Assembly (NCBI GenBank): GCA_964469055.1
Contig: CAYXXN010000087.1
Span: forward strand, 1-11,967
Origin: CAYXXN01 sp964469055
GTDB taxonomy: Bacteria > Acidobacteriota > Thermoanaerobaculia > Multivoradales > JAHEKO01
Length of the DNA stretch: 11,967 nucleotides
Direction of reading: 5' to 3'
The notes below the pieces were generated by a model. The model saw nothing but the letters and a program-made list of their open reading frames with translations, made no database searches and was not told where the DNA came from. Numbering within the stretch: the first letter of the stretch is position 1; each line of letters starts with the position of its first letter. Below, piece after piece: positions 4,532 through 11,577 of this stretch. The position numbers were made by a program, and so were the translations under genes.

Positions 4532-7246
4532 CTAGCGCCGGCGCTTGGGCTGCGGCGGCACCGCCGGGCAGATGTCTCCCGCCCGTTCGGCCCAGTCCGC
4601 TGGCAGCCGCAGACGCAGCTCCTGCTCCTCGGTCACCGGCTCGCCGTCGGGACTGATCACCCGCATCAGCAGCGTGTACGCCGGCCCGGCGTGGATCTCG
4701 CGCGGCCAGGCCAGGGGGAGCTCATAGGCGTAACGAGCGACGACGAAAGGCGCGGCGGGGATCGACAGCGGCGGCGCGAGCCCCACCAGCCGCACGTCGA
4801 CCGGCGCGTCGGCGCCGGGGCGCGCGTCGCGCAGCGCCAGGCGCAGGCGCATGTCGTCGGCGAAGACCAGATCGCTGTAGAGACGCAGCTTCCAGCACGG
4901 CTCCCCGGAGCGAGGGTCGCTGGGCATCAAGATCTCACCGGCGCGCAGCCGCGGCTCGGCGTCGCGCAGGCTGTAGACCTCGCGCACCGGCTCGGGGCGC
5001 CGCTGGTGGCGGTAGGTGTAGACCAGACCGTTGCCGAAGCGCACCGGTCGTGTGAGCTGGTCCGTGAACAGCTCGAGCGCGTAGCCCACGTCACCCTCCG
5101 CACCGACACCACCCGCGATGCTCACCAACAGGGCTTGCAACAACACCGAGTCGCTCGCCCCGCTGAAGAGATTGGCGACGCAGGGCAAGCACTCGCCGGC
5201 GGCGAGCTCGCGGCGCGCCTCGGCGAGGCGCTCGGCGAGTCGCGAGGCCTTGATGAAGAGCGTCCGGCTGTCGAGATAGGCGAGCGAGAGGCCGAGCCCC
5301 TTGCCGCGCAGCCGCCGCTCGCCCCGCAGCCGGTCGTAGACCTGACTGATGTGCTCGGCCGTCGAGGGTGGCCGGCCGTGCGCCCTCTCGATTGGCATCC
5401 ACTCGTAGCGCCGCTCGGGCGTGGCCCAGGCGTCGCGGTACTCGGCGCCGAGCAGGAGCTCGGCGAGGAGCCTCCACAGCTCCTCGTCGGACACCGCCAG
5501 CAGCCGTTCGATTTGACGCTGACCGAAGGAGAGGCGCAGGTTCAGCGTCAGCCCCGAGGTCGCGAAGGGGCCCGCCGCCTCGAGCTCGCGCAAAGCCGGC
5601 GGGAGCTCCGCCCGACCCAGCACCCGCTCGAGGTTCTCGCGCAGCTCGGCGAGATCGCTGTCCCGCACCCGGCGAGAGGCGATCGAGGTCTCGACCGTCA
5701 CCGCCGCCGCCGTCGGGCGGCCGGCGCCCGGCTCCGGGCCGGCCACCCCCGGACTGCGGGCGGCCCGCGAAGGGACAGCCGCGGGATCCTTCCATTCGAT
5801 CTCCGACTGGGCGGTCAGCACGAAATTGCTCTGGTAGTCCCGGCGGCGCCCGAACGGCTTGCGCAGCTCGCGGACGCGCCGGCGGACGATCTCGTCGAGA
5901 CTGAGCTGGGGCGTCTCGATGTGGTGCCGGGTCGCCAGGGTCTCCCACGTGTAGCCGAACCAGGAGAAGAGGCGCGCCCGCAGTCGGCGATCGCGCACCG
6001 GTCCCTCGCGGCGGGTAGCGCGCAGCAGCTGCACGCCCGAGGCCGGCGGCGGGGCGAGCGGCTCGTCCAAGGGCTTGACGGTCGCGCTCGCGGCGAGAAG
6101 CTTGCGGAAGAAAGCGAAACCCTCGCGGTCGGCGAGGTCGATGCGATAGGTCGTGTCGTCGACCTGCTCGTCGAAACGGTCGCGGCGCGCCTCGAAGAAA
6201 TCGTAGGCGACCGAGATCCCCGTCAAGCGCACCTCGGCCCGGATCTTCAGGGGGATCACCTCGTTGCCTTCCGAGAGCGAGCGGCGCACGCGGACCAGGA
6301 CATGGGTCGCGTCGCGCCGCTCGACGGTCGTCTCGCGCAGGAATCGCCAGAAGCGTCGCAGGCTCGCCTTGACACCGCGCTCGCCGAAGGCGGCGCGCGC
6401 CGGCGAAAGTCCCACGAACGCGGTGTAGGTGACGGCGTCGCCGGGAGCGAGAGCGTCGCTCGCCGGATCGAAGAGCTCGTCGCGCAGCGGCAGCCCCAAG
6501 TCCGGGAACAGCACCACCGGCTCGCCGTAATCGGCGAAGAAGACGACGGCGCGCTCGGTGTCGGCGACCCGGCTGCCCAGGCCCCCGGCCGCCATGTCGA
6601 TCAGGCCGCCGGCCCAGCCGGCGGCGAGGTAGAGCGGCTGCTTGGTGTCGGCGATGCCGTGCTCGCGCAGGAACTCGCTGAATTCACGGCGCCTCCCGCG
6701 ACGCACCAGGCGATCGCGCGGCTCCGACCCATCGAAAGCGGGCGGCCGGCGCGCCAGGCCGACGACGTAGCCGCCCTCCACCTGGGCCCCGAAATCGAGC
6801 TCGCCCACGAGGTCGGGCAGATAGTCCCAGGTGAGGCGCAGTCGCGAGCGCGCCTGCGAGATCTCGCGATAGCCGGAGACGTCGGCCGGGGTCAGCCAGG
6901 CTCCTGCTGGCAGCTCGTCGTGGACGGAGACGACGCGGCGCTCGAAGTCGTTGTACCAGTCGAGGTCGACGCCGCCGTAGTCGTAGCCCACGCCGATCGA
7001 GAGGTTCGCGAGATCCTGGTAGAGGTCGCCGTCACGCTCGTTCTCGAACAGCCAGTTGTTGAGCTGGCTCAAGACGCCGGGCCCCGAGCTGCCCTCGAAG
7101 GAGCCGGCGATCTGCCAGCCCGGCTCCGGCGGGATGCCGCGCTCGACGGCCGAGACGGCCTCCGCCCCGCCCAGCACGAGGCCGACCGCAGCGGCGCAAA
7201 GCCGGCGGCGAGAGGGTCGGTCCGAGCGACGGCGGGCAGCGGTCAA
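4532..7246 (-). CDS. Large exported protein of unknown function, downstream of a TonB-dependent receptor
   Basis: 904 residues, from a TTG that is the first start after an in-frame stop (7259-7261). An Arg-rich N-region is followed by LCAAAVGLVLGGAEAVSA, a signal peptide with likely cleavage after residue 33. Residues about 44-165 have short alternating strands with many aromatic residues (GYDYGGVDLDWYNDFER, 87-103). About 200-390 is mixed alpha/beta, 410-470 is very Arg-rich, and 490-520 is an Ala/Pro-rich linker. Residues 525-680 are mostly helical; the C-terminal 740-885 is beta-rich. Cysteines in the mature protein are few: Cys686 and Cys689 (CLPC), Cys784 and Cys893. I recognise no domain. 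It lies 71 bases after the receptor gene on the same strand, so the two may be co-transcribed; the TTG has no Shine-Dalgarno. No ATG near the signal peptide is in frame. Confidence 0.85.
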   Translation of the reverse strand: MTAARRRSDRPSRRRLCAAAVGLVLGGAEAVSAVERGIPPEPGWQIAGSFEGSSGPGVLSQLNNWLFENERDGDLYQDLANLSIGVGYDYGGVDLDWYNDFERRVVSVHDELPAGAWLTPADVSGYREISQARSRLRLTWDYLPDLVGELDFGAQVEGGYVVGLARRPPAFDGSEPRDRLVRRGRRREFSEFLREHGIADTKQPLYLAAGWAGGLIDMAAGGLGSRVADTERAVVFFADYGEPVVLFPDLGLPLRDELFDPASDALAPGDAVTYTAFVGLSPARAAFGERGVKASLRRFWRFLRETTVERRDATHVLVRVRRSLSEGNEVIPLKIRAEVRLTGISVAYDFFEARRDRFDEQVDDTTYRIDLADREGFAFFRKLLAASATVKPLDEPLAPPPASGVQLLRATRREGPVRDRRLRARLFSWFGYTWETLATRHHIETPQLSLDEIVRRRVRELRKPFGRRRDYQSNFVLTAQSEIEWKDPAAVPSRAARSPGVAGPEPGAGRPTAAAVTVETSIASRRVRDSDLAELRENLERVLGRAELPPALRELEAAGPFATSGLTLNLRLSFGQRQIERLLAVSDEELWRLLAELLLGAEYRDAWATPERRYEWMPIERAHGRPPSTAEHISQVYDRLRGERRLRGKGLGLSLAYLDSRTLFIKASRLAERLAEARRELAAGECLPCVANLFSGASDSVLLQALLVSIAGGVGAEGDVGYALELFTDQLTRPVRFGNGLVYTYRHQRRPEPVREVYSLRDAEPRLRAGEILMPSDPRSGEPCWKLRLYSDLVFADDMRLRLALRDARPGADAPVDVRLVGLAPPLSIPAAPFVVARYAYELPLAWPREIHAGPAYTLLMRVISPDGEPVTEEQELRLRLPADWAERAGDICPAVPPQPKRRR

Positions 7247-7317
7247 GCGGCGGCCATGCTAGCAACGGGACAGCCGCCCGGGGGCCCAGTGGCCGAAGGG
7301 TGCGCTAGCCGAGCTCC

Positions 7318-9753
7318 CTACCAGCCGTAGCTCACGTAGCCGAGCGCCCGCCGCGCCAGGATGTCGCCGCCGAAGGACTCCCAGTGCTCGTCGTCGAAGA
7401 GGTTGGCGACGTTGACCCCCACGGTCCAGTTGTCCGAGAGATGGTAGTTGCCGACCAGGTCGAAGGTCTCGTAGGACTCGACGTCCCCCTGGAAGGGGCC
7501 CACCGCCCACTGGAACTCGTCCACCCAGCGGCCGTCGACCCCGAGGTCCCAGCGGTCGGCGGCATAGGTGAAGCCGGCGCTGAGCTTGTTCTCGGGGGAG
7601 TTGGGCAGCAGGATGTTCCCGAAGGCCCCGAACTCGCTCCCGATCTCGAAATCGAACCAAGAGTAGCTCGCGGCGAGCGACCAGTTATCGTCGATGTAGT
7701 AGTTGAGCCCCACATCCACGCCCTGGGTGTCCACCTGGCCGACGTTGGTGTACGAGGCGCCGACGATGATCGGCGAGCCGTCGAGGTTGTTCGACAGGGG
7801 CGGCACCTGGCCGAGGATGATCGACTCGATCAAGTCCTGGATCGGCGCCGGCACGCTGGCCGGGGCCTGCCAGGGTCCGAAGTTCGGATTGATCCGGCCG
7901 AGGCCGGTGCCGAGCTGAGGCAGCAGGTCGGTGATGAAGTTCTGGTTGTCGCTGTTGTAGTAGTCGACGGTGAGGAAGGCCTTGCCGCCCAGGATGCCGC
8001 TGTAGCCCACCTCATAGGTCGAGACCTCTTCCAGTTGCAGGTCTTTGTTGCCCACCGCCAGGACGGGAGTGATCCCGAGGCCGCAGTCGAAGCCGTTGGC
8101 GAGGCACACCGCGGCGTTCAAGGGCGCCAGGTTCACCGGCGCCGCCACCGGCGCCTGGAGGAAGAATTCCGAGTAGTTGGCGACCTGGAACGCCTCCGTG
8201 TAGGTGAAGCGCAGGCTGTTGTTCGGGTTGATCGAGTAGACGAGGGCGCCCTTGGGCGAGAACTGCGAGTCGTGGAGCGTCGAGTCGTCCCAGCGGCCGG
8301 CCACCACCAGCTTGAGGGCGTCGGTGAAGCTCCAGTCGAGCTGTCCGTAGACGGCCTGGCTGTCGCTGTCGAGCGGCTCGAAGAGCAAGGTCTGCCGGCC
8401 CGTCGCCGGGTCCTTGCTGTCGATCGACTCGTCCTGATAGAGACCGCCGACGACGACCCGGCCCTTGCCGTCTCCCAGGTCCCAGTGACCCTGGAGCTCG
8501 AGGTTCACGTTCTCGTCGTCGAGCGCCAGGTTGGCGCCGGAGGCCAGGGCGAGCTGCTCGTCGGCCTTGCGCCGGTTGTAGGAGACCAGAGCGTTCCAAT
8601 GGTTCGCCGTGTAGTTGAGGCGCGCCCAGGGTCGCTCGACGTCGAGCAACTGGACGCGGCCGATACCGGTCTGGAAGAGCGGTCCCTCGACCGTCGCCTC
8701 CCCGCCCTCGAAGGTGAAGAAGCTGCCGTTCTCGAGGTAGTGGTCGAAACGGAGGCTGCCGAAGACGATCTGGTCGTCGTCCTCCCGCGCCAGCGGCACG
8801 CGCTCGAGCGGCAGGCAGTTGTAGGCGCCCGGCGGGCGGGGGATCGGGCACGGCTCCGCGTACTCGACGCCCGTGTCGAGAGTGCGCGAGACGCTGAAAT
8901 CCCCGCTGTCGCGCAGGCCGCCCACCACCTTGAAGTAGGAGTCCTCCGAGAGCTCCGTCGCCCAGCGCAGGTCGACGTTCACGGTCGAGAGCTCGCCTCC
9001 CGCCAGCCGCACCGTGCCGCCCTGGCTGTAGCGGGGCTGCTTGGTGACCAGGTTCAAGACGCCGCTCGAGGCGTTGGCGCCGTAGAGGGCGGCCGACGGG
9101 CCGCGCGCGAACTCGACGGTGGCGAGGTCGTCGAGCGGGAAGGAGACCGACGCCCACTCCTGGGCGCCCAGGAACGGCACCGACGGGTCGCGACCGTCGA
9201 CCAGGACGGCCACCCGCCGGTTGAGCGAGCTGTTGAAGCCGCGCGTGTTCAAGTTGTAGTCGTAGAGGCCGCTCTGGGTGACCTCGGCGCCGGGGGTGAA
9301 CTCGAGGATCTTGGGGAGCTGGCCGCTCGCCGCCTCGCGCTCGATCTCCTCCTCGGAGACGCGCGAGATGGCCTGCGGGGCCTCGACGATGCGCTCCGGC
9401 TGGCGCGAGGCGGCGAAGACCGTGATGGTCTCGGCCAAGCTCACCTGCCAGTCGACGCGGGTCTCGCGCGCGGTCGTCTCTCCGGCGCTCACTTCCACCC
9501 CCTCCTCGCTCGTCGAGTAGTCGCCGAGCGCGAAGGTGACCGTGTAGCTGCCGGGCGCCAGGCCGGCCAGGCGGTAGGCACCGCGCGAGTCGGTCAGGGT
9601 GTTCGCTCCGTCGACCACGACGGCCACGCCCTCGATGCCGGCGTCGTCCGGCCCCAGTACCGTGCCCTCGAGCGTACCCGTCTGAGCCCAGGCGGCGCCG
9701 ACCGCCAGGAGGCCGAGAACCCAAAGTGTCGCCAGCTTGCCTCGAACGCGCAT
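7318..9753 (-). CDS. TonB-dependent outer-membrane receptor with N-terminal carboxypeptidase-regulatory-like domain
   Basis: 811 residues. The signal peptide MRVRGKLATLWVLGLLAVGA is probably cleaved after AWA (residue 23). Residues about 25-100 form a carboxypeptidase-regulatory-like beta-sandwich (GTLEGTV, GAYRLAGLAPGSYTV). A TonB-box-like ETITVFA is at 108-114. The plug at about 118-240 has RGF at 171-173 and RGPSAALYG at 217-225. The rest is a 22-strand-type beta barrel ending in YVSYGW with the terminal aromatic residue typical of barrel insertion. Late motifs are TYTEAF (517-522) and NLFDDEHW (784-791). Cys302/Cys313 and Cys550/Cys557 may form loop disulfides. It should import a large ligand using TonB energy; the ligand is not predictable here. 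The ATG has a strong GAGGGGGA site. It is divergent from the methyltransferase gene. Confidence 0.96.
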   Translation of the reverse strand: MRVRGKLATLWVLGLLAVGAAWAQTGTLEGTVLGPDDAGIEGVAVVVDGANTLTDSRGAYRLAGLAPGSYTVTFALGDYSTSEEGVEVSAGETTARETRVDWQVSLAETITVFAASRQPERIVEAPQAISRVSEEEIEREAASGQLPKILEFTPGAEVTQSGLYDYNLNTRGFNSSLNRRVAVLVDGRDPSVPFLGAQEWASVSFPLDDLATVEFARGPSAALYGANASSGVLNLVTKQPRYSQGGTVRLAGGELSTVNVDLRWATELSEDSYFKVVGGLRDSGDFSVSRTLDTGVEYAEPCPIPRPPGAYNCLPLERVPLAREDDDQIVFGSLRFDHYLENGSFFTFEGGEATVEGPLFQTGIGRVQLLDVERPWARLNYTANHWNALVSYNRRKADEQLALASGANLALDDENVNLELQGHWDLGDGKGRVVVGGLYQDESIDSKDPATGRQTLLFEPLDSDSQAVYGQLDWSFTDALKLVVAGRWDDSTLHDSQFSPKGALVYSINPNNSLRFTYTEAFQVANYSEFFLQAPVAAPVNLAPLNAAVCLANGFDCGLGITPVLAVGNKDLQLEEVSTYEVGYSGILGGKAFLTVDYYNSDNQNFITDLLPQLGTGLGRINPNFGPWQAPASVPAPIQDLIESIILGQVPPLSNNLDGSPIIVGASYTNVGQVDTQGVDVGLNYYIDDNWSLAASYSWFDFEIGSEFGAFGNILLPNSPENKLSAGFTYAADRWDLGVDGRWVDEFQWAVGPFQGDVESYETFDLVGNYHLSDNWTVGVNVANLFDDEHWESFGGDILARRALGYVSYGW

Positions 9754-9757
9754 GATG

Positions 9758-9765
9758 TCCCCCTC
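9758..9765 (-). promoter_or_regulatory. Strong Shine-Dalgarno of the receptor gene
   Basis: GAGGGGGA on the minus strand, 4 bases before the ATG of the receptor. It fixes the start and contrasts with the first genes nearby, which have no such site. Confidence 0.75.
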
Positions 9766-9769
9766 GATC

Positions 9770-9788
9770 GGCCCGCGAAGACGGGTCC
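9770..9788 (-). other. Leader hairpin ahead of the receptor gene
   Basis: On the minus strand, GGaCCCG pairs with CGGGCC across a 6-base TCTTCG loop, with one bulged A, 4 bases upstream of the Shine-Dalgarno. It could stabilise the leader or affect translation. A possible -10 (TAACAT, 9808-9813) lies upstream but without a good -35, so the transcript start is unclear. Confidence 0.25.
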
Positions 9789-9837
9789 GTTGAGTGATGT
9801 GGCGCCGATGTTACAACGGGGGCGGCCGGCAAGTCGC

Positions 9838-9843
9838 TAGACT
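9838..9843 (+). promoter_or_regulatory. -10-like hexamer 7 bases before the methyltransferase GTG
   Basis: TAGACT fits the TANNNT pattern and is followed by 7 bases and the GTG at 9851. There is no Shine-Dalgarno in between and no convincing -35. This layout is that of leaderless promoters in GC-rich bacteria. It also supports GTG 9851 over GTG 9794, which lies upstream of it. Confidence 0.4.
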
Positions 9844-9850
9844 CCGTGCC

Positions 9851-10537
9851 GTGCCCGAGGCGCGCCGCGCGGAGATCATGGACCGCCCCGACCTGCCGGC
9901 GGCGGAGGCCGAGCGGGCCCTTCTCGACATCGCCCGGGTGCACCGCTGGACCGGCATCGGCGCGGTCACCCGCGTCGTGCTGCCGCGGCTCGCCCCGGGG
10001 CGGCATTCGCTCCTGGACCTGGGGACCGGAGGCGGTCACGTGCCCGATCGGTTGGCGCGCCGGGCGAGCCGGCGGGGCGTCGAGCTCGCCGTGGTCGGGA
10101 TCGACCGCAAGCTCGCCCACCTCCTGGCGGGGCGGCGCTTCGGGACGCGCCAGGGGCGCGTGGTGGCGGACGCCGCCGCCCTGCCCTTCCGCGACGCCGC
10201 CTTCGACTGGTCGCTCTCGACGCTCTTCTTCCACCACTTCGAGGCCGCCGCCAATCGCCGCGTGCTCGCCGAGATGCGGCGCGTCGTGCGGCGCGCGGCG
10301 ATCGTCGTCGATCTGCGCCGCTCGCCCCTCGCGGTGGCGGCGGCCCGCCTCGTCCTCGGGGTACTCGGCGTCGGCCCGGTGGCCCGTCACGACGGCCAGC
10401 TCTCGGTCCAGCAGGCATGGACGCTCGCCGAGGTGAAGCGCCTGCTCGCCGGCGAGGAGGTCGAGGAAGTGGCGCGTCGCTGGCCGTTCCGCTTCTCGCT
10501 GGTGCTCCCCCCACGGCACGCCGTCGCCAGCGGCTAG
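9851..10537 (+). CDS. Class I SAM-dependent methyltransferase
   Basis: 228 residues from GTG 9851. A Rossmann-type methyltransferase fold is evident: motif I LLDLGTGGGHV (54-64), motif II acidic residue in VVGIDRK (Asp85), motif III-like VADAAALPF, then DWSLSTLFFHHFE as the motif IV region and the VLAEMRRVVR helix that follows it in Methyltransf_11/25 members. It should move a methyl group from S-adenosylmethionine to a small molecule or lipid; the substrate is not predictable. The protein has no signal peptide; one hydrophobic helix (AVAAARLVLGVLGVG) near residue 155-170 could contact membrane or lipid. Other starts are possible at GTG 9794 or ATG 9878 (preceded by GGAG, but only 3 bases away). 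Its stop overlaps the stop of the convergent P1 peptidase gene. Confidence 0.9.
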   Translation: MPEARRAEIMDRPDLPAAEAERALLDIARVHRWTGIGAVTRVVLPRLAPGRHSLLDLGTGGGHVPDRLARRASRRGVELAVVGIDRKLAHLLAGRRFGTRQGRVVADAAALPFRDAAFDWSLSTLFFHHFEAAANRRVLAEMRRVVRRAAIVVDLRRSPLAVAAARLVLGVLGVGPVARHDGQLSVQQAWTLAEVKRLLAGEEVEEVARRWPFRFSLVLPPRHAVASG

Positions 10538-11529
10538 CGCTTCGGCAGATCGTGGGCCGCCGGCCGCAACCCGAAGCCGTCGGCCTCGACGACGGCCGTG
10601 ACGATGGCCCGCTCGACGGCGCGTTGGGCGAGGACGCCCACCTGGTGGACGTGGGCCGGGACGCGGCCGGTCGCCAGGGTGACGACGAGATCGCCGTCGT
10701 AGAGCGTGAGGGCCGGCGCCAACGCCCGGTGGAGGCCGCCGAAGGCCATCTCGCTCACCTTGCGGGCCGCCGCGCGGTCGAGCTCGGCGTCGGTCACGAC
10801 GACGGCCAAGGTCGTGTTGCCCTCCCAAGGGTGGCCGCCCTCCGGCGTCAGCGCGGCGAGCCAACGCTCGGCGTCGGCGAGCTCGAGGCTGTCCGCCGCC
10901 GTGCGGCAGCCGGCGAGCCGCTCGCCGCTGTCCGGGTCGCGCACGTCGCCGAAGGCGTTGACCGCGACCGCGGCCGCCACCGTCGGCCCGCCCGGTGCCG
11001 TCAGCGCGGCGAAGCCGAAGCCTCCCTTCATGCCGCGCTCGGGGCCCGCCGCCTTGCCGACGGTGGCGCCCGTGCCGGCGCCGACGCTGCCGCACGGGAC
11101 GGGGCCGGCGGCCGCCGCCGCCAGCGCCGCCTCGACCAGCTCGCGGGTCGGCACCGCCCGCGGGTCGCCGAAGGCGAGGTCGAAGAGGATCGCCGTCGGC
11201 ACCAAGGGCACGGGGCGCACGCCCGTCTGCAAGCCGTGGCCGCGCGCCGCCAGGTGCTCGACGACCGGATCGGCGGCCGAGAGTCCGAAGCCGCTGCCCC
11301 CGGCGAGGACGACGGCGTGGACGCGGGTCGCTACCCCGTGCCCGCGGATGAGCGAGTCGAACTGCCGAGTGCCCGTCGCCGTGCCCCGCAGGTCGGCCGC
11401 GGCGAGGGCACCCCCGGGACAGAGGATCACGGTGACCCCGGTCTTGCCGACGAGGTCGCTGCCGTGCCCGATCGTCACCCCGTCGATCGCCAGCCGGCCC
11501 GAGACCGGCGGCAGCGGAGGTGGCAGCAC
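10534..11529 (-). CDS. P1 family (DmpA/NylC-type, S58) self-processing N-terminal-nucleophile hydrolase
   Basis: 331 residues, a normal length for the family. Conserved blocks are in order: the IDGVTIGHGSD N-terminal motif (15-25), GGALAAADLRGTATGTRQFD (39-58), VVLAGGSGFGLSAADPV (73-89), GSVGAGTGATVGK (147-159), KGGFG (169-173 region), VNAFGDV (190-196) and GNTTLAVVVTDA (237-248). Members of this family cut themselves before a Ser or Thr that then becomes the catalytic N-terminus. Here the likely cut is Asn238-Thr239, as in the nylon-oligomer hydrolase NylC rather than Gly-Ser as in DmpA. Substrates of the family are N-terminal or D-amino acid peptides, beta-peptides or cyclic amides; the exact one is unknown. 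There is no signal peptide, so it is probably cytoplasmic. The start is a GTG with a -10-like hexamer 6 bases ahead. Confidence 0.94.
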   Translation of the reverse strand: MLPPPLPPVSGRLAIDGVTIGHGSDLVGKTGVTVILCPGGALAAADLRGTATGTRQFDSLIRGHGVATRVHAVVLAGGSGFGLSAADPVVEHLAARGHGLQTGVRPVPLVPTAILFDLAFGDPRAVPTRELVEAALAAAAAGPVPCGSVGAGTGATVGKAAGPERGMKGGFGFAALTAPGGPTVAAAVAVNAFGDVRDPDSGERLAGCRTAADSLELADAERWLAALTPEGGHPWEGNTTLAVVVTDAELDRAAARKVSEMAFGGLHRALAPALTLYDGDLVVTLATGRVPAHVHQVGVLAQRAVERAIVTAVVEADGFGLRPAAHDLPKR

Positions 11530-11535
11530 GCGGCA

Positions 11536-11541
11536 GTTATA
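11536..11541 (-). promoter_or_regulatory. -10-like hexamer 6 bases before the P1 peptidase GTG
   Basis: TATAAC on the minus strand (5 of 6 matches to TATAAT), then TGCCGC, then the GTG start at 11529. With a -10 ending at -7, the first transcribed base would be the G of the start codon. No Shine-Dalgarno and no good -35 are seen. Confidence 0.5.
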
Positions 11542-11565
11542 TCAGCGGCTCTCGGGGCGCTCGTC

Positions 11566-11571
11566 TATCCT
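11566..11571 (+). promoter_or_regulatory. -10-like hexamer 6 bases before the phosphodiesterase GTG
   Basis: TATCCT (TANNNT pattern), then CTCGCC, then GTG at 11578. The geometry is the same as for the divergent P1 peptidase gene. No Shine-Dalgarno or clear -35 is present in the 48-base divergent gap. Confidence 0.4.
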
Positions 11572-11577
11572 CTCGCC

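Noticed and set aside
7180..7246. Twin-arginine export signal in the 904-residue protein (SRRRLC)
   Set aside because: It partly resembles S-R-R-x-F but the N-region is generally Arg-rich and no cofactor-binding domain is seen, so Sec export is equally likely.
4457..7330. Long plus-strand open frame antisense to the 904-residue protein, starting within tRNA-Pro
   Set aside because: It overlaps a tRNA gene and its promoter, has no signal or motif, and mirrors the real minus-strand gene.
7384..9840. Long plus-strand open frame antisense to the TonB-dependent receptor
   Set aside because: The receptor on the minus strand has a full domain order and terminal aromatic residue; the antisense product is repetitive and without motifs.
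8012..11095. Long minus-strand open frame across the receptor, the methyltransferase and the P1 peptidase
   Set aside because: It crosses three well-supported genes in other frames and gives a low-complexity Arg/Gly/Pro product.
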